From: Chloroflexota bacterium
GTDB taxonomy: Bacteria > Chloroflexota > Chloroflexia > Thermomicrobiales > JADLAZ01
Direction: 5' to 3'
Length of the DNA: 13,649 nucleotides
Assembly: GCA_020849725.1 (NCBI GenBank)
Contig: JADLAZ010000195.1
Span: 1-13,649 of the forward strand
Under the pieces are notes generated by a model. It was given only the letters and a program-made list of their open reading frames with translations. It did no database searches and had not been told where the DNA came from. Below are positions 1 to 6,232 of the stretch, piece after piece; within the stretch, counting starts at the first letter, position 1, and every line of letters begins with the position of its first letter. The translations under genes were made by a program, and so were the position numbers.

Positions 1-1
1 C

Positions 2-301
2 TGGCAGCTCAGTCAGGCAGGCGAGTGGGCCGCCGCCGAGCGGCTGTTCATGGAGCGGGTGCTGCCGCTCAACCGGCTGGCGGCCGGCGGCCTTGGCGAC
101 TTCTACCACGTCCACAAGCGGCTGCTGACGCGCCGTGGCCTGATCGACGATGCGACCGTGCGCGGCCCGACCACGCCACTCGACCCGGCGACCAGCCAGG
201 AGCTTGACGCGCTCATCGATTGGCTGTTGGCGCGGGATCTGGCCGACGCGCGCGACGACACCACCTGGGAGAACGTGACGCCAGAGACCACGGTCGACTG
301 A
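2..301 (+). CDS. DapA/NanA-family lyase/synthase, C-terminal end (partial)
   Basis: An open frame enters from the left edge and stops at TGA 299-301, giving about 99 residues of the C-terminus. The stretch HKRLLTRRGLIDDATVRGP followed by a leucine-rich final helix (SQELDALIDWLLAR) resembles the C-terminal helices of dihydrodipicolinate synthase/N-acetylneuraminate lyase family TIM-barrel enzymes, where a Lys-rich helix leads into a 'GLID..vR.P...L' segment. The Schiff-base lysine and the pyruvate-binding motif lie outside the window, so the substrate cannot be told. Family members act in the cytoplasm on pyruvate-linked aldol reactions. The next gene starts 44 nt downstream on the same strand, so co-transcription is plausible. 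The family assignment rests on C-terminal resemblance alone and is moderate. Confidence 0.6.
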   Translation, partial: WQLSQAGEWAAAERLFMERVLPLNRLAAGGLGDFYHVHKRLLTRRGLIDDATVRGPTTPLDPATSQELDALIDWLLARDLADARDDTTWENVTPETTVD

Positions 302-345
302 CACTCCGGTCGCCGGCCGAGGTCGGGGCGGCGGGGAGGCGCGCA

Positions 346-939
346 ATGCGGGTCGGCGTGCTGGCGGTGCAGGAGCGCGGGCGCGAGCATCAGGCGATGC
401 TGGCGCGGCTGGGTCAGACAGTGATCGACGTGCGCCAGCCATCCGACCTGACGGCCCTGGACGCGCTCGTGGCGCCGGGCGGCAAGTCGCCCGTGATGGC
501 CGAGGCGATGCTGAGCGCCGGCCTGTGGGAGCCGGTGCGGGCGTTCGCGATCGCTGGCGGGCCGGTACTCGGCACGTGCGCTGGCATGGTGCTGCTGGCG
601 CGGGCCAGCGGGCGCGACCAGCCGCTGCTGGGCGTGCTGCACGCGACCGTGCGGCGCAGCGCGTTCGGCGGCGCGCGCGAGGACTTCGATACGCCGCTGG
701 CGATCCCGGCGCTGGGCCTCCGGCCGTTCCCCGGCGCCTTTCGAGCCGCGCCAGCGATCGATGTCGCCGGCCTCGGCGTGGCCGTGCTGGCGACGCTGCC
801 GGACGGCGCCATCGTCGCCGTGCGCCAGCGCATGCTGCTGGCGACGGCCTTTCACCCGGAGTTGACCGACGATCTGCGCCTGCATCGCTATTTCCTGGCC
901 ATGGCGCGGAGGGCGGGCCGGCCGCGCCGGAATCGGTGA
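346..939 (+). CDS. pdxT: PdxT-like class I glutamine amidotransferase (divergent)
   Basis: The 197-residue length is typical for PdxT, the glutaminase subunit that passes ammonia to PdxS in pyridoxal 5'-phosphate synthesis. The start is the ATG preceded by GGGGAGG six bases away; an upstream extension of the frame overlaps the previous gene and has no ribosome binding site. The N-terminus MRVGVLAVQERGREH matches the PdxT opening. The nucleophile Cys78 sits in GTCAGMVLLA, and the partner His170 and Glu172 sit in AFHPELT, so the triad is complete. Two conserved blocks differ: the glutamine-site GGES is GGKS (45-48), and the usual GRQ..SFE segment is GGAREDFD (108-115). No pdxS lies upstream in view; the preceding gene is a DapA-like enzyme. 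It may be a genuine but divergent PdxT or a related amidotransferase with another partner. Basis: motifs seen, family knowledge for roles. Confidence 0.8.
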   Translation: MRVGVLAVQERGREHQAMLARLGQTVIDVRQPSDLTALDALVAPGGKSPVMAEAMLSAGLWEPVRAFAIAGGPVLGTCAGMVLLARASGRDQPLLGVLHATVRRSAFGGAREDFDTPLAIPALGLRPFPGAFRAAPAIDVAGLGVAVLATLPDGAIVAVRQRMLLATAFHPELTDDLRLHRYFLAMARRAGRPRRNR

Positions 940-966
940 AGCCGGCCCAATCCGACCGGCTTCACC
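935..966 (+). terminator. Hairpin overlapping the pdxT-like stop codon
   Basis: A perfect 11-bp inverted repeat, GGTGAAGCCGG at 935-945 and CCGGCTTCACC at 956-966, encloses a 10-nt loop. The TGA stop at 937-939 is inside the left arm. There is no T-tract after it (the next bases are TGTCTCCTGG), so it is either a non-canonical terminator or an RNA-stability element. Confidence 0.5.
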
Positions 967-1242
967 TGTCTCCTGGAATGCCCTTCCTCGGCTGCGCCCT
1001 TGCCTCGTGCCATCTCGGCGTTCGCCACCGGACCGGGTCTCGCTAGGACGAGTGGTGTGGTGCGCGACGGGTTGGGACAGAACAGCCGTGAGCAGTCGAC
1101 GTGTTCGGATCGATCAGCGGCGCCCCCTTTCCGGTCTCGCGTGCCCTTGTTCCTGCTACAGAGTAGCAGGCGCGGTGTATCGAAGGCATCGCAGGCGGGC
1201 GAAAAGGATTGCAGGACTGGTGCAGGCCGCGCCGGTGGCTGC
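940..1242. other. Intergenic region between convergent genes
   Basis: These 303 bases separate the 3' ends of the pdxT-like gene (+) and the Gfo/Idh/MocA gene (-). No reading frame here has a plausible start site or family resemblance; the long frames crossing it are shadows. It holds the hairpin at 935-966 and a second hairpin at 1152-1170, consistent with a shared terminator zone. Confidence 0.6.
1152..1170 (-). terminator. Short perfect hairpin downstream of the Gfo/Idh/MocA gene
   Basis: CCTGCTAC (1152-1159) and GTAGCAGG (1163-1170) form a perfect 8-bp stem with an AGA loop, 72 bases past the stop of the leftward dehydrogenase gene. No T-tract follows on either strand. A terminator role is inferred from position only, and the strand is assigned by proximity. 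Confidence 0.35.
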
Positions 1243-2379
1243 TCAGCGGCCGACGCGGGCCTTCATCTCGGTAAAGATCGTCGCCAGATCGGGCTGCTCG
1301 GTCAGTGGCAGCGCGATCTTGCGGCCGCTGTAGGCCGACAGGTAGCCGGCGTTGATCGCCTCCATGGTGGCGCGGCCGTCCTGGGGCGTGACGACCAGCG
1401 GCGCGCCGTCCAGGATAGCATCTCGAAACGCGTCGATCTCGCGCTTGTAGCGGCCGGAGGTGGCCAGCTCGCGGTCGATGACGGTGTGCGGGTACTGCGT
1501 TTCGTCGATAGCGCGGCGGCCGTTGTCTTCGTAGAGTGTCATCCGAAACGGGTCGGAGGACATCCAGCCGGCGCCGGGGCCGAAGTGGACTTCGAGCGCG
1601 GCGTCGGTGCCGTCGAACAGGTACAGCTCGGTCGGCGGGCGGCGGCCGAAGCCGAGCAGGTGGACGCTGCGTGCGCCAGAGGTGTGCTGATAGACGGCGA
1701 CGGCGCTGTTGTCGACGAACTGCTGGGCGCCGACCATCGAGAACTCGACGCTGACCTGAGTGATGTCGCCCAGCCACCAGCGCGATACATCGGTCGTATG
1801 GCTGCCGAGGTCCTGGTAGGCGCCGCCGAGTGTCTCCAGGCGCGGCCGCCAGTTGCCGCCGCCGCGGGTGGGGCTGAGGTCGGTGCGGCCGATGGTGGGC
1901 ATGCCACCGCGCCACTCGATGAGCGCCTGATCGATCGTGCCGAGCCGGCCGCTGTCGATGAGGTGCTTGGCGTGACGAAGGCTCTTGTCGAATCGCTTCA
2001 TAAAGCCGATGGTGAAGACGACGCCCGCGTCGCGAGCGGCGGCGATCATCTCGTCGCACTCGGGCAGCGTCGCGGCCATCGGCTTCTCGCATAGGATGTG
2101 CTTGCCGGCGCGGGCAGCCTTGATGACCTGCTCCCGGTGCAGGAAGACGGGCGTCGAGATGAGGACGGCGTCGACCGGGGCACGGCGCAAGAACTCGTCA
2201 TAATCGACAAAGCGCTCGAGATCGACACGCAGCAGGTCCTGCATCGCCTCGCTCGCGGCCGGGAACGGGTCGCACAGCGCCGTCACCTGCGCCCGCTCGA
2301 CGAAGCGCAGGACGGGGGCGTACATGATCTGGGCCGCGCCGCCGCAGCCGACGATGCCGATGCGCAAGGTGTCGGGCAT
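1243..2379 (-). CDS. Gfo/Idh/MocA family NAD(P)-dependent oxidoreductase
   Basis: A 378-residue protein with the two-domain layout of the family. The Rossmann dinucleotide-binding start is LRIGIVGCGGAAQ (5-17, G-x-G-x-x-A type). The family CEKP motif is at 97-100, with the presumed catalytic Lys99. The C-terminal substrate domain has GGAYQDLGSHTTD (185-197), matching the family 'GG...D.G.H..D' signature with Asp190 and His194. Members typically oxidise or reduce cyclitols and sugar derivatives in the cytoplasm; the substrate here cannot be told. The ATG at 2379 is preceded by GGAGG with a 4-base gap (2384-2388 on the + strand). It lies 145 bases downstream of the UGA-containing selenoprotein-like gene on the same strand, so co-transcription is possible but not shown. 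No lesion is seen. Confidence 0.9.
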   Translation of the reverse strand: MPDTLRIGIVGCGGAAQIMYAPVLRFVERAQVTALCDPFPAASEAMQDLLRVDLERFVDYDEFLRRAPVDAVLISTPVFLHREQVIKAARAGKHILCEKPMAATLPECDEMIAAARDAGVVFTIGFMKRFDKSLRHAKHLIDSGRLGTIDQALIEWRGGMPTIGRTDLSPTRGGGNWRPRLETLGGAYQDLGSHTTDVSRWWLGDITQVSVEFSMVGAQQFVDNSAVAVYQHTSGARSVHLLGFGRRPPTELYLFDGTDAALEVHFGPGAGWMSSDPFRMTLYEDNGRRAIDETQYPHTVIDRELATSGRYKREIDAFRDAILDGAPLVVTPQDGRATMEAINAGYLSAYSGRKIALPLTEQPDLATIFTEMKARVGR

Positions 2380-2388
2380 GGTGCCTCC

Positions 2389-2402
2389 AGGTGCTAGGTG
2401 CT
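2389..2402 (-). repeat. Tandem 7-bp repeat in the leader of the Gfo/Idh/MocA gene
   Basis: AGGTGCT occurs twice head to tail (2389-2395 and 2396-2402 on the + strand), directly upstream of the Shine-Dalgarno of the leftward dehydrogenase gene, followed by AGTGGT. It is too short to assign a function; an operator half-site array or chance are both possible. Confidence 0.3.
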
Positions 2403-2524
2403 AGTGGTCAGAGCCGGGACGAAGGACTGCACCGCGTGAACCATAGCGGACGCAGGGCCTAGACGTGTCGTTCATTGGTTCGACGAGTCGTGCGCAACGA
2501 ACATCTGGTCACTCGCAACCGTCC

Positions 2525-4168
2525 CTAGCGCCACTCATCGACAGAGACGGTGCCGTGGTGGATGGCGCCCATGATGCGCCAGTAGCCGTTGGTTTCGCCA
2601 CCGACGACGACGACGTGGATCTCGTCGGGGGTGAACATGGGGATCTCCTGGTCGGGCGGGACGGCCAGCTTGGAGGCGTATGGTTCTTCGCCGAAGGTGG
2701 CGCGCGGGTAGATGTAATTCTGGATCAACTGGTAGTCCCAATACTCGGCGGCCTTCATCGTGGCGGTGTCGTGAACCCAGGCGATGAGCTTTTCTTTCGT
2801 GTCGAAGCCACCGCGATCGACGAATTGACGGGCGGTGATGGGGTCGAGCAGGAGGACCGGGGCGTTGTTCGGGTCGATGCCACGCAGCATGTGGCGGACG
2901 TGCTCGCGCCAGTAGGTCTCGCGCAGGCCGAGCGTGAAGGAGGTGTGGCGGCAGCCGCCGAACAGACTGACGGTGCTGTCACTGGCTTGGAAGCCGTGCT
3001 GGGTGTGGAACGGCGTCCAGGGGCTGCGCTCCTCATTCTCGGCGAAGGTGATGCTGGCGTAGGCGTAGTTGTTGCCTTGCGAGCCAAGATAGGTGAGGCC
3101 GGGAACGGAGCCGCCCTGGAGATTCTGCGAGAGGAGGCCCCAGGCGCGGCCGATGGTGGCGTTGGCGTGGTTGTAGGGGCCGAGGGCGCCGGTACCGCTG
3201 TTCATGCCCAGCTCGGCGCGGATGGGGCCGTTGACGACGCACATGCCGGCGGCGGAGCTGGTGGTGCTGGGGCGAGCGGAGGCGCCGGAGGCAGCCATGG
3301 CCAGGATGACCGGGAAGTACTCCGGACGGGCGCCGGCCATGACGGCGTTGACGGCGACCTTTTCGACGGTGTACTCCCAGTACTCCCGAAACGCGGTCGG
3401 GCGCATGTGACCGACGACCTCGTCAGGGCGTCGGCGGGTGTGGCTCAGCATCGCGGCAACGCGCGCCTCGGTCGGTAGGATGATCGGGAGCTGGTCGGTC
3501 CAGTGCCGCGTGCGGAACAGATCGTGGAGGTTGTCCTCGGTGTCCGGCTCGACGAGGCGGGGGGTGGAGCGGTCGAACGAGGCATCTTTCACATCGTCGC
3601 GGTCGAGCGGGCGGGTGAGGCCCTCGACGACCTCCTGCATGAACGGCCGGCCGGTGACGGGGTCGTTGCCGTCGACGTAAGCCCGCAGCTCGCGGGCGGT
3701 CTTGCCCATGACCGGCTGGGGCACGAAGGCGGTGCGGGCGCGGGGCATGCCGTTGACGCGGGCGACGGAGCGCACGGCGCGCTCGAAGATGTCGGTGTGA
3801 ACGGCGACGGTGGGGACATGGTAGGCGCCATCGATGGTCATCCCGTGCACGGCGACCGCCGGCGCACAGGTGCTTCAATGGCCAACGCCGATGATGGCGG
3901 CGTCGCCGTCGGCCTGGACGCGCTGCCAGGTGGCAGGGTCGTCTTTGGTGTAGACGCTGTTGAGTTGGACGAAGCGCGTGTTCACCGCGGGCATGTTGTC
4001 GGCGAACCAGGCCTGGATCTGCTTGAGCAGGATATCGGAGTCGTCGAAGCGGCAATCGACGAGGTAGACGGTCTTGCCGTCGAGGCTGTCGAGGCGGGGA
4101 GCGAGCGGTTTACCTTTGACCTTGGGCGGGTAGCCGGTGGGGTCGAGGACGGTGACCTTCTCGGGCAT
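2525..4168 (-). CDS. UGSC-family selenoprotein candidate with in-frame UGA (Sec98), 547 residues
   Basis: One frame runs from ATG 4168 to TAG 2525, interrupted only by TGA at 3875-3877 (residue 98); read as selenocysteine it gives 547 residues. AGGAGG sits 7 bases before the ATG. Residues 1-97 open with KVTVLDPTGYPP, LAPRLDSLDGKTVYLVD and end with DAAIIGVGH. The recoded site is U98-S-T-C101, followed by HGMTIDGAYHVPTVAVHTDIF, the order seen in UGSC-family (seleno)proteins, whose U-x-x-C is a presumed redox motif. The remaining part (about 225-540) carries PTEARVAAMLSHT, TVEKVAVNAVMAGARPEYFP, NGPIRAELGMNSGTGALG and ENEERSPW, a conserved-looking domain I cannot name, with Cys310 and Cys406. The frame holds equally well on both sides of the TGA, and a SECIS-like hairpin follows. 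The biochemical function is unknown. The alternative is two genes or a nonsense mutation, which is less likely given the hairpin and motif. Confidence 0.85.
3845..3867 (-). promoter_or_regulatory. Bacterial SECIS-like hairpin with GGUC apical loop
   Basis: Read on the minus strand, the RNA folds as GUGCG-C-CGGC, loop GGUC (3857-3854), then GCCG-U-GCAC. This is 4 bp under the loop, one bulged C on the 5' side (3862), then a G-U pair and 4 more bp. Seventeen bases separate the UGA (3877-3875) from the loop. Known bacterial SECIS elements sit immediately after the UGA, inside the coding region; the E. coli fdhF element has the same GGUC loop, a 5'-side bulged pyrimidine and similar spacing. Such hairpins recruit SelB with Sec-tRNA. 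Fold and spacing are seen; SelB binding is inferred. Confidence 0.75.
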
Positions 4169-4281
4169 CGCGCAACCTCCTCAGGCGTGAAACGCGGCGG
4201 GCGCATCGGCGAGCGAACCCGGCGGCGCCGGCGGTGACGGACCACGGCGGCGGGTGCCGGGCAGCAACGGAGAACCGCGCC

Positions 4282-4309
4282 AGTGTAGCCGGCACGGGCG
4301 CGCTGTCAA
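4282..4309 (-). promoter_or_regulatory. Sigma-70-type promoter for the UGSC selenoprotein gene
   Basis: On the minus strand TTGACA (4309-4304) is followed after 16 bases by TACACT (4287-4282), a perfect -35 and a good -10. Transcription would start near 4275, leaving a leader of roughly 105 bases before ATG 4168. The selenoprotein gene therefore probably has its own promoter rather than relying on the propeller gene upstream. Confidence 0.6.
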
Positions 4310-4416
4310 CGGCCGGCCATGTGCGTGTGGCACACTGCCCCTGATGGCGCGCCCCGAGCGTGGCAGATGATGATGGCGAAGCCTGCGCTCCGTCCGCCTG
4401 TTTGTGGCGCAACGCC

Positions 4417-4450
4417 CGAGCGGGACGTGGCTGGCCACACGTCCCGCTCG
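4417..4450 (-). terminator. Terminator-like hairpin after the ScyD/ScyE-like gene
   Basis: CGAGCGGGACGTG (4417-4429) and CACGTCCCGCTCG (4438-4450) make a perfect 13-bp GC-rich stem with an 8-base loop, 27 bases past the TAG stop of the leftward propeller gene. No run of T follows on the minus strand, which is common for strong hairpins in GC-rich genomes. Confidence 0.6.
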
Positions 4451-4477
4451 CGTCGGTTGATAGTCTGAGAGCCGCGG

Positions 4478-5887
4478 CTACGGCTTGAAGCGGAGCACCT
4501 GGCCGGCGCCGGGCGCGACGCTCTGATTGGTGACGTAGACGTTGCCGTCCGGTCCGACCGTCACGCCACCAGGCGCGACCAGGCCGGTCGTCGCCAGCGT
4601 CGTCACCGCGCCGCCGTTGGGCGCGATCTTCTTCAGCGCGCCGGTCGGGTCGTTCGATAGGAGGCCGTTGGTGGTCATCTCGACCACGTACAGGCTGCCG
4701 TCTGGACCGAAGGCGATGCCGACGACGTTGGTGAAGCCACTCTTGTAGACCGTCGGCGTGCCGCCGTTGGCCGGCACACGGAAGATGCTCGCGCCCCCGA
4801 CCGGGAAGGGGAAGCCGGTCAACTGGCCGACATACCAGGCGCCGTCCGGACCAAGCGCCACCGAGGTCGGCACGGCCTCGGCGGGGATCTGTGCGCCGGG
4901 CGGTAGCCCCAGGAACGGCGGCGCATCGACCATTGCGTCGGGGAAGACGGCCAGCGTCGAGATGGCGCCGGTGGGCGACACCAGCAACAGGCTGTTGCCG
5001 CCAGCGTCGGCGACGGCGACGCCATTGGGACCGATGGCGATTCCGTAGGCGTTGCTGTCGATCTCACCGCCGTCGGGGTTGGCGGTCGCCTCATAGGCGC
5101 CGATGTTGGCTTTGACCTGAGTAGCGCCGTTCAGTTGCAGCGTCCGCAGCCGGCCGAACACATTCGGGAACGTCGGCGGGGCCGGGACACCGATCGACAG
5201 GTAGCCCTGCGCCCCTTGGAAGGCGATGCCGTGCGGACCGCCGGCGTTGGTGCCGTCGGGCGCCGCCGCTGACGGCAGACCGGTGCTGACGCGCTGCTGC
5301 ACGCCACCGATGACGCGGGTGATGGCGCCGGTGGCGCCGTAGCAACTCTCACCCTCCGGGCCGTCCGCACACGGGCCGCTGCCGCCCTTGCCGGCCTCGA
5401 CGATATAGAGGGCGCGGTTCGGCCCCCAGGCCAGGCCGCGGGCGTTGTCCAGCCCGCCGGCGACGACGATCTGGCCGCAGGCCTGGCCGTTGATCGTCAG
5501 CGCGTGGAAGCCGTAGAGCATCACCTTGGTGGTGACGGTCGTCGTGGCGCGGGCGTGGCCGAGTGGGTTCGCCCGCAGCGCCTTGGCCTGGCCCGAGTCG
5601 TACACAACGGTGCCCAGCGCATCGCACGTGCCCTGGCGGATCTGCCACGGCGTCCGGCTGTTCGCTGCCAAACCGCGCGCATCGACTTGCACCCAGGCGT
5701 TCTGGTTGGTCGGGAAACCGCGCAGCTTGGCCGTTCCAGTCACGGTGCCGCCGCCAGCCGGCGCCAGCGTCGCCAGCGCCGTGGGCAGCGGCGCCGAATT
5801 GGCCGCTGCTGCTGCGACAGATGGAGTGCCCAAGCCGGCGCTCAGCAGTGCAAGCGCCATCATGACGACCATTAACCGTTGTGCCAT
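4478..5887 (-). CDS. Secreted ScyD/ScyE-family beta-propeller protein with N-terminal CHRD-like domain
   Basis: A 469-residue exported protein. The ATG at 5887 is chosen because GGAGG lies 8 bases upstream (5896-5900); a 16-residue extension lacks a site and would precede the signal peptide. Residues 1-29 form a Sec signal peptide (hydrophobic core VVMMALALLSAGLG, then VAAAAA). Residues about 40-140, with Cys88 in GTC and Cys137 in ACG, resemble a CHRD-type beta domain. From about 141 the ScyD/ScyE pattern follows: GLDNARGLAWGP, YIVEAGKGGSGPC, YGATGAITRV, GGEIDSNAYG, VPTSVALGPDGAWYVGQ and TGFPFPVGGA, with NHL-like GPDG blades near 345, 395 and 445. Named after cyanobacterial scytonemin-cluster proteins, but the family is widespread and no other scytonemin gene is here, so the role is unknown. 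It ends at TAG 4478-4480 and is followed by a strong hairpin. Confidence 0.88.
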   Translation of the reverse strand: MAQRLMVVMMALALLSAGLGTPSVAAAAANSAPLPTALATLAPAGGGTVTGTAKLRGFPTNQNAWVQVDARGLAANSRTPWQIRQGTCDALGTVVYDSGQAKALRANPLGHARATTTVTTKVMLYGFHALTINGQACGQIVVAGGLDNARGLAWGPNRALYIVEAGKGGSGPCADGPEGESCYGATGAITRVIGGVQQRVSTGLPSAAAPDGTNAGGPHGIAFQGAQGYLSIGVPAPPTFPNVFGRLRTLQLNGATQVKANIGAYEATANPDGGEIDSNAYGIAIGPNGVAVADAGGNSLLLVSPTGAISTLAVFPDAMVDAPPFLGLPPGAQIPAEAVPTSVALGPDGAWYVGQLTGFPFPVGGASIFRVPANGGTPTVYKSGFTNVVGIAFGPDGSLYVVEMTTNGLLSNDPTGALKKIAPNGGAVTTLATTGLVAPGGVTVGPDGNVYVTNQSVAPGAGQVLRFKP

Positions 5888-6051
5888 CCGTGCAACCTCC
5901 GTCTCCTTGCCCATCACCCGCAACGCAGCGGGCATACCACTATCAGCCCCTCCGGCGCCTGCTTAGCATCCTCGTGTACACTGTCCTCCATCAGATCATC
6001 ACGACGTATGTTAGACTAAATGTGACGCCAAGGAGCCAGGAAATCGCAGCA

Positions 6052-6080
6052 ATCATTACATCAAACGCTGGCTGTGTCAA
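6052..6080 (-). promoter_or_regulatory. Possible promoter of the ScyD/ScyE-like gene
   Basis: On the minus strand TTGACA (6080-6075) precedes AATGAT (6057-6052) with a 17-base spacer, in a locally AT-richer stretch. The -35 is perfect but the -10 is only 4 of 6. The leader would be about 155 bases. Tentative. Confidence 0.35.
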
Positions 6081-6182
6081 TTGGTCGATTGGCCCGCGCA
6101 ACGCTGATCCATCGGCCGGTGCAGCGGTCGCATGAGGGGTTCGGCTGGCCGTGGCCATTGCTCGTTGCCGGCTGTACGCTAC

Positions 6183-6207
6183 CGGCGGCTACCACCGGTT
6201 GCCGCCG
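6183..6207 (+). promoter_or_regulatory. Inverted repeat/hairpin upstream of the aldo/keto reductase
   Basis: CGGCGGCTACC (6183-6193) and GGTTGCCGCCG (6197-6207) pair over 11 positions with one T-T mismatch and a 3-base ACC loop. It ends 13 bases before the AAGGAG Shine-Dalgarno at 6221-6226. It could be a leader hairpin controlling translation or a dyad operator; the sequence does not distinguish these. Confidence 0.35.
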
Positions 6208-6232
6208 ATCACGACTCACGAAGGAGCGCGCG

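Larger units (their letters stand above)
4169..4477. other. Intergenic region upstream of the selenoprotein gene
   Basis: These 309 bases lie between two leftward genes. They contain the strong Shine-Dalgarno of the selenoprotein gene (4176-4181), its TTGACA/TACACT promoter (4282-4309) and the terminator-like hairpin of the upstream propeller gene (4417-4450). No convincing gene is present; frames crossing it lack start signals. Confidence 0.6.
5888..6232. other. Divergent intergenic region
   Basis: These 345 bases lie between the leftward propeller gene and the rightward aldo/keto reductase. The centre (about 5960-6065) is visibly richer in A and T than its surroundings, as expected for divergent promoters. 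It contains a possible minus-strand promoter (6052-6080) and an inverted repeat just before the reductase (6183-6207). No credible small gene was found; frames reading across it lack ribosome binding sites. Confidence 0.55.

Noticed and set aside
1152..1170. The CCTGCTAC/GTAGCAGG hairpin as a mobile-element end or attachment site.
   Set aside because: No second copy, target duplication or recombinase gene is present in the window.
1043..2092. A 349-codon minus-strand frame and a 364-codon plus-strand frame (1000-2094) over the dehydrogenase gene.
   Set aside because: Arg/Ala-rich shadow translations of GC-rich DNA with no family resemblance; the dehydrogenase frame at 1243-2379 has all motifs and a ribosome binding site.
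2465..3478. Long plus-strand frame (337 codons) opposite the selenoprotein gene.
   Set aside because: Gly/Val/Asp-rich antisense shadow produced by GC-biased third positions; no motifs and no plausible start signals.
2525..3850. The 441-codon ORF as an independent gene starting at GTG 3850.
   Set aside because: The GTG has no ribosome binding site, lies within the hairpin's 3' arm, and the codons immediately upstream (S-T-C-A-P-A-V-A) continue the family sequence without a stop back to the UGA.
5881..6135. An 84-codon plus-strand frame in the divergent intergenic region.
   Set aside because: It overlaps the start of the propeller gene, lacks a ribosome binding site, and has no hydrophobic or family pattern.
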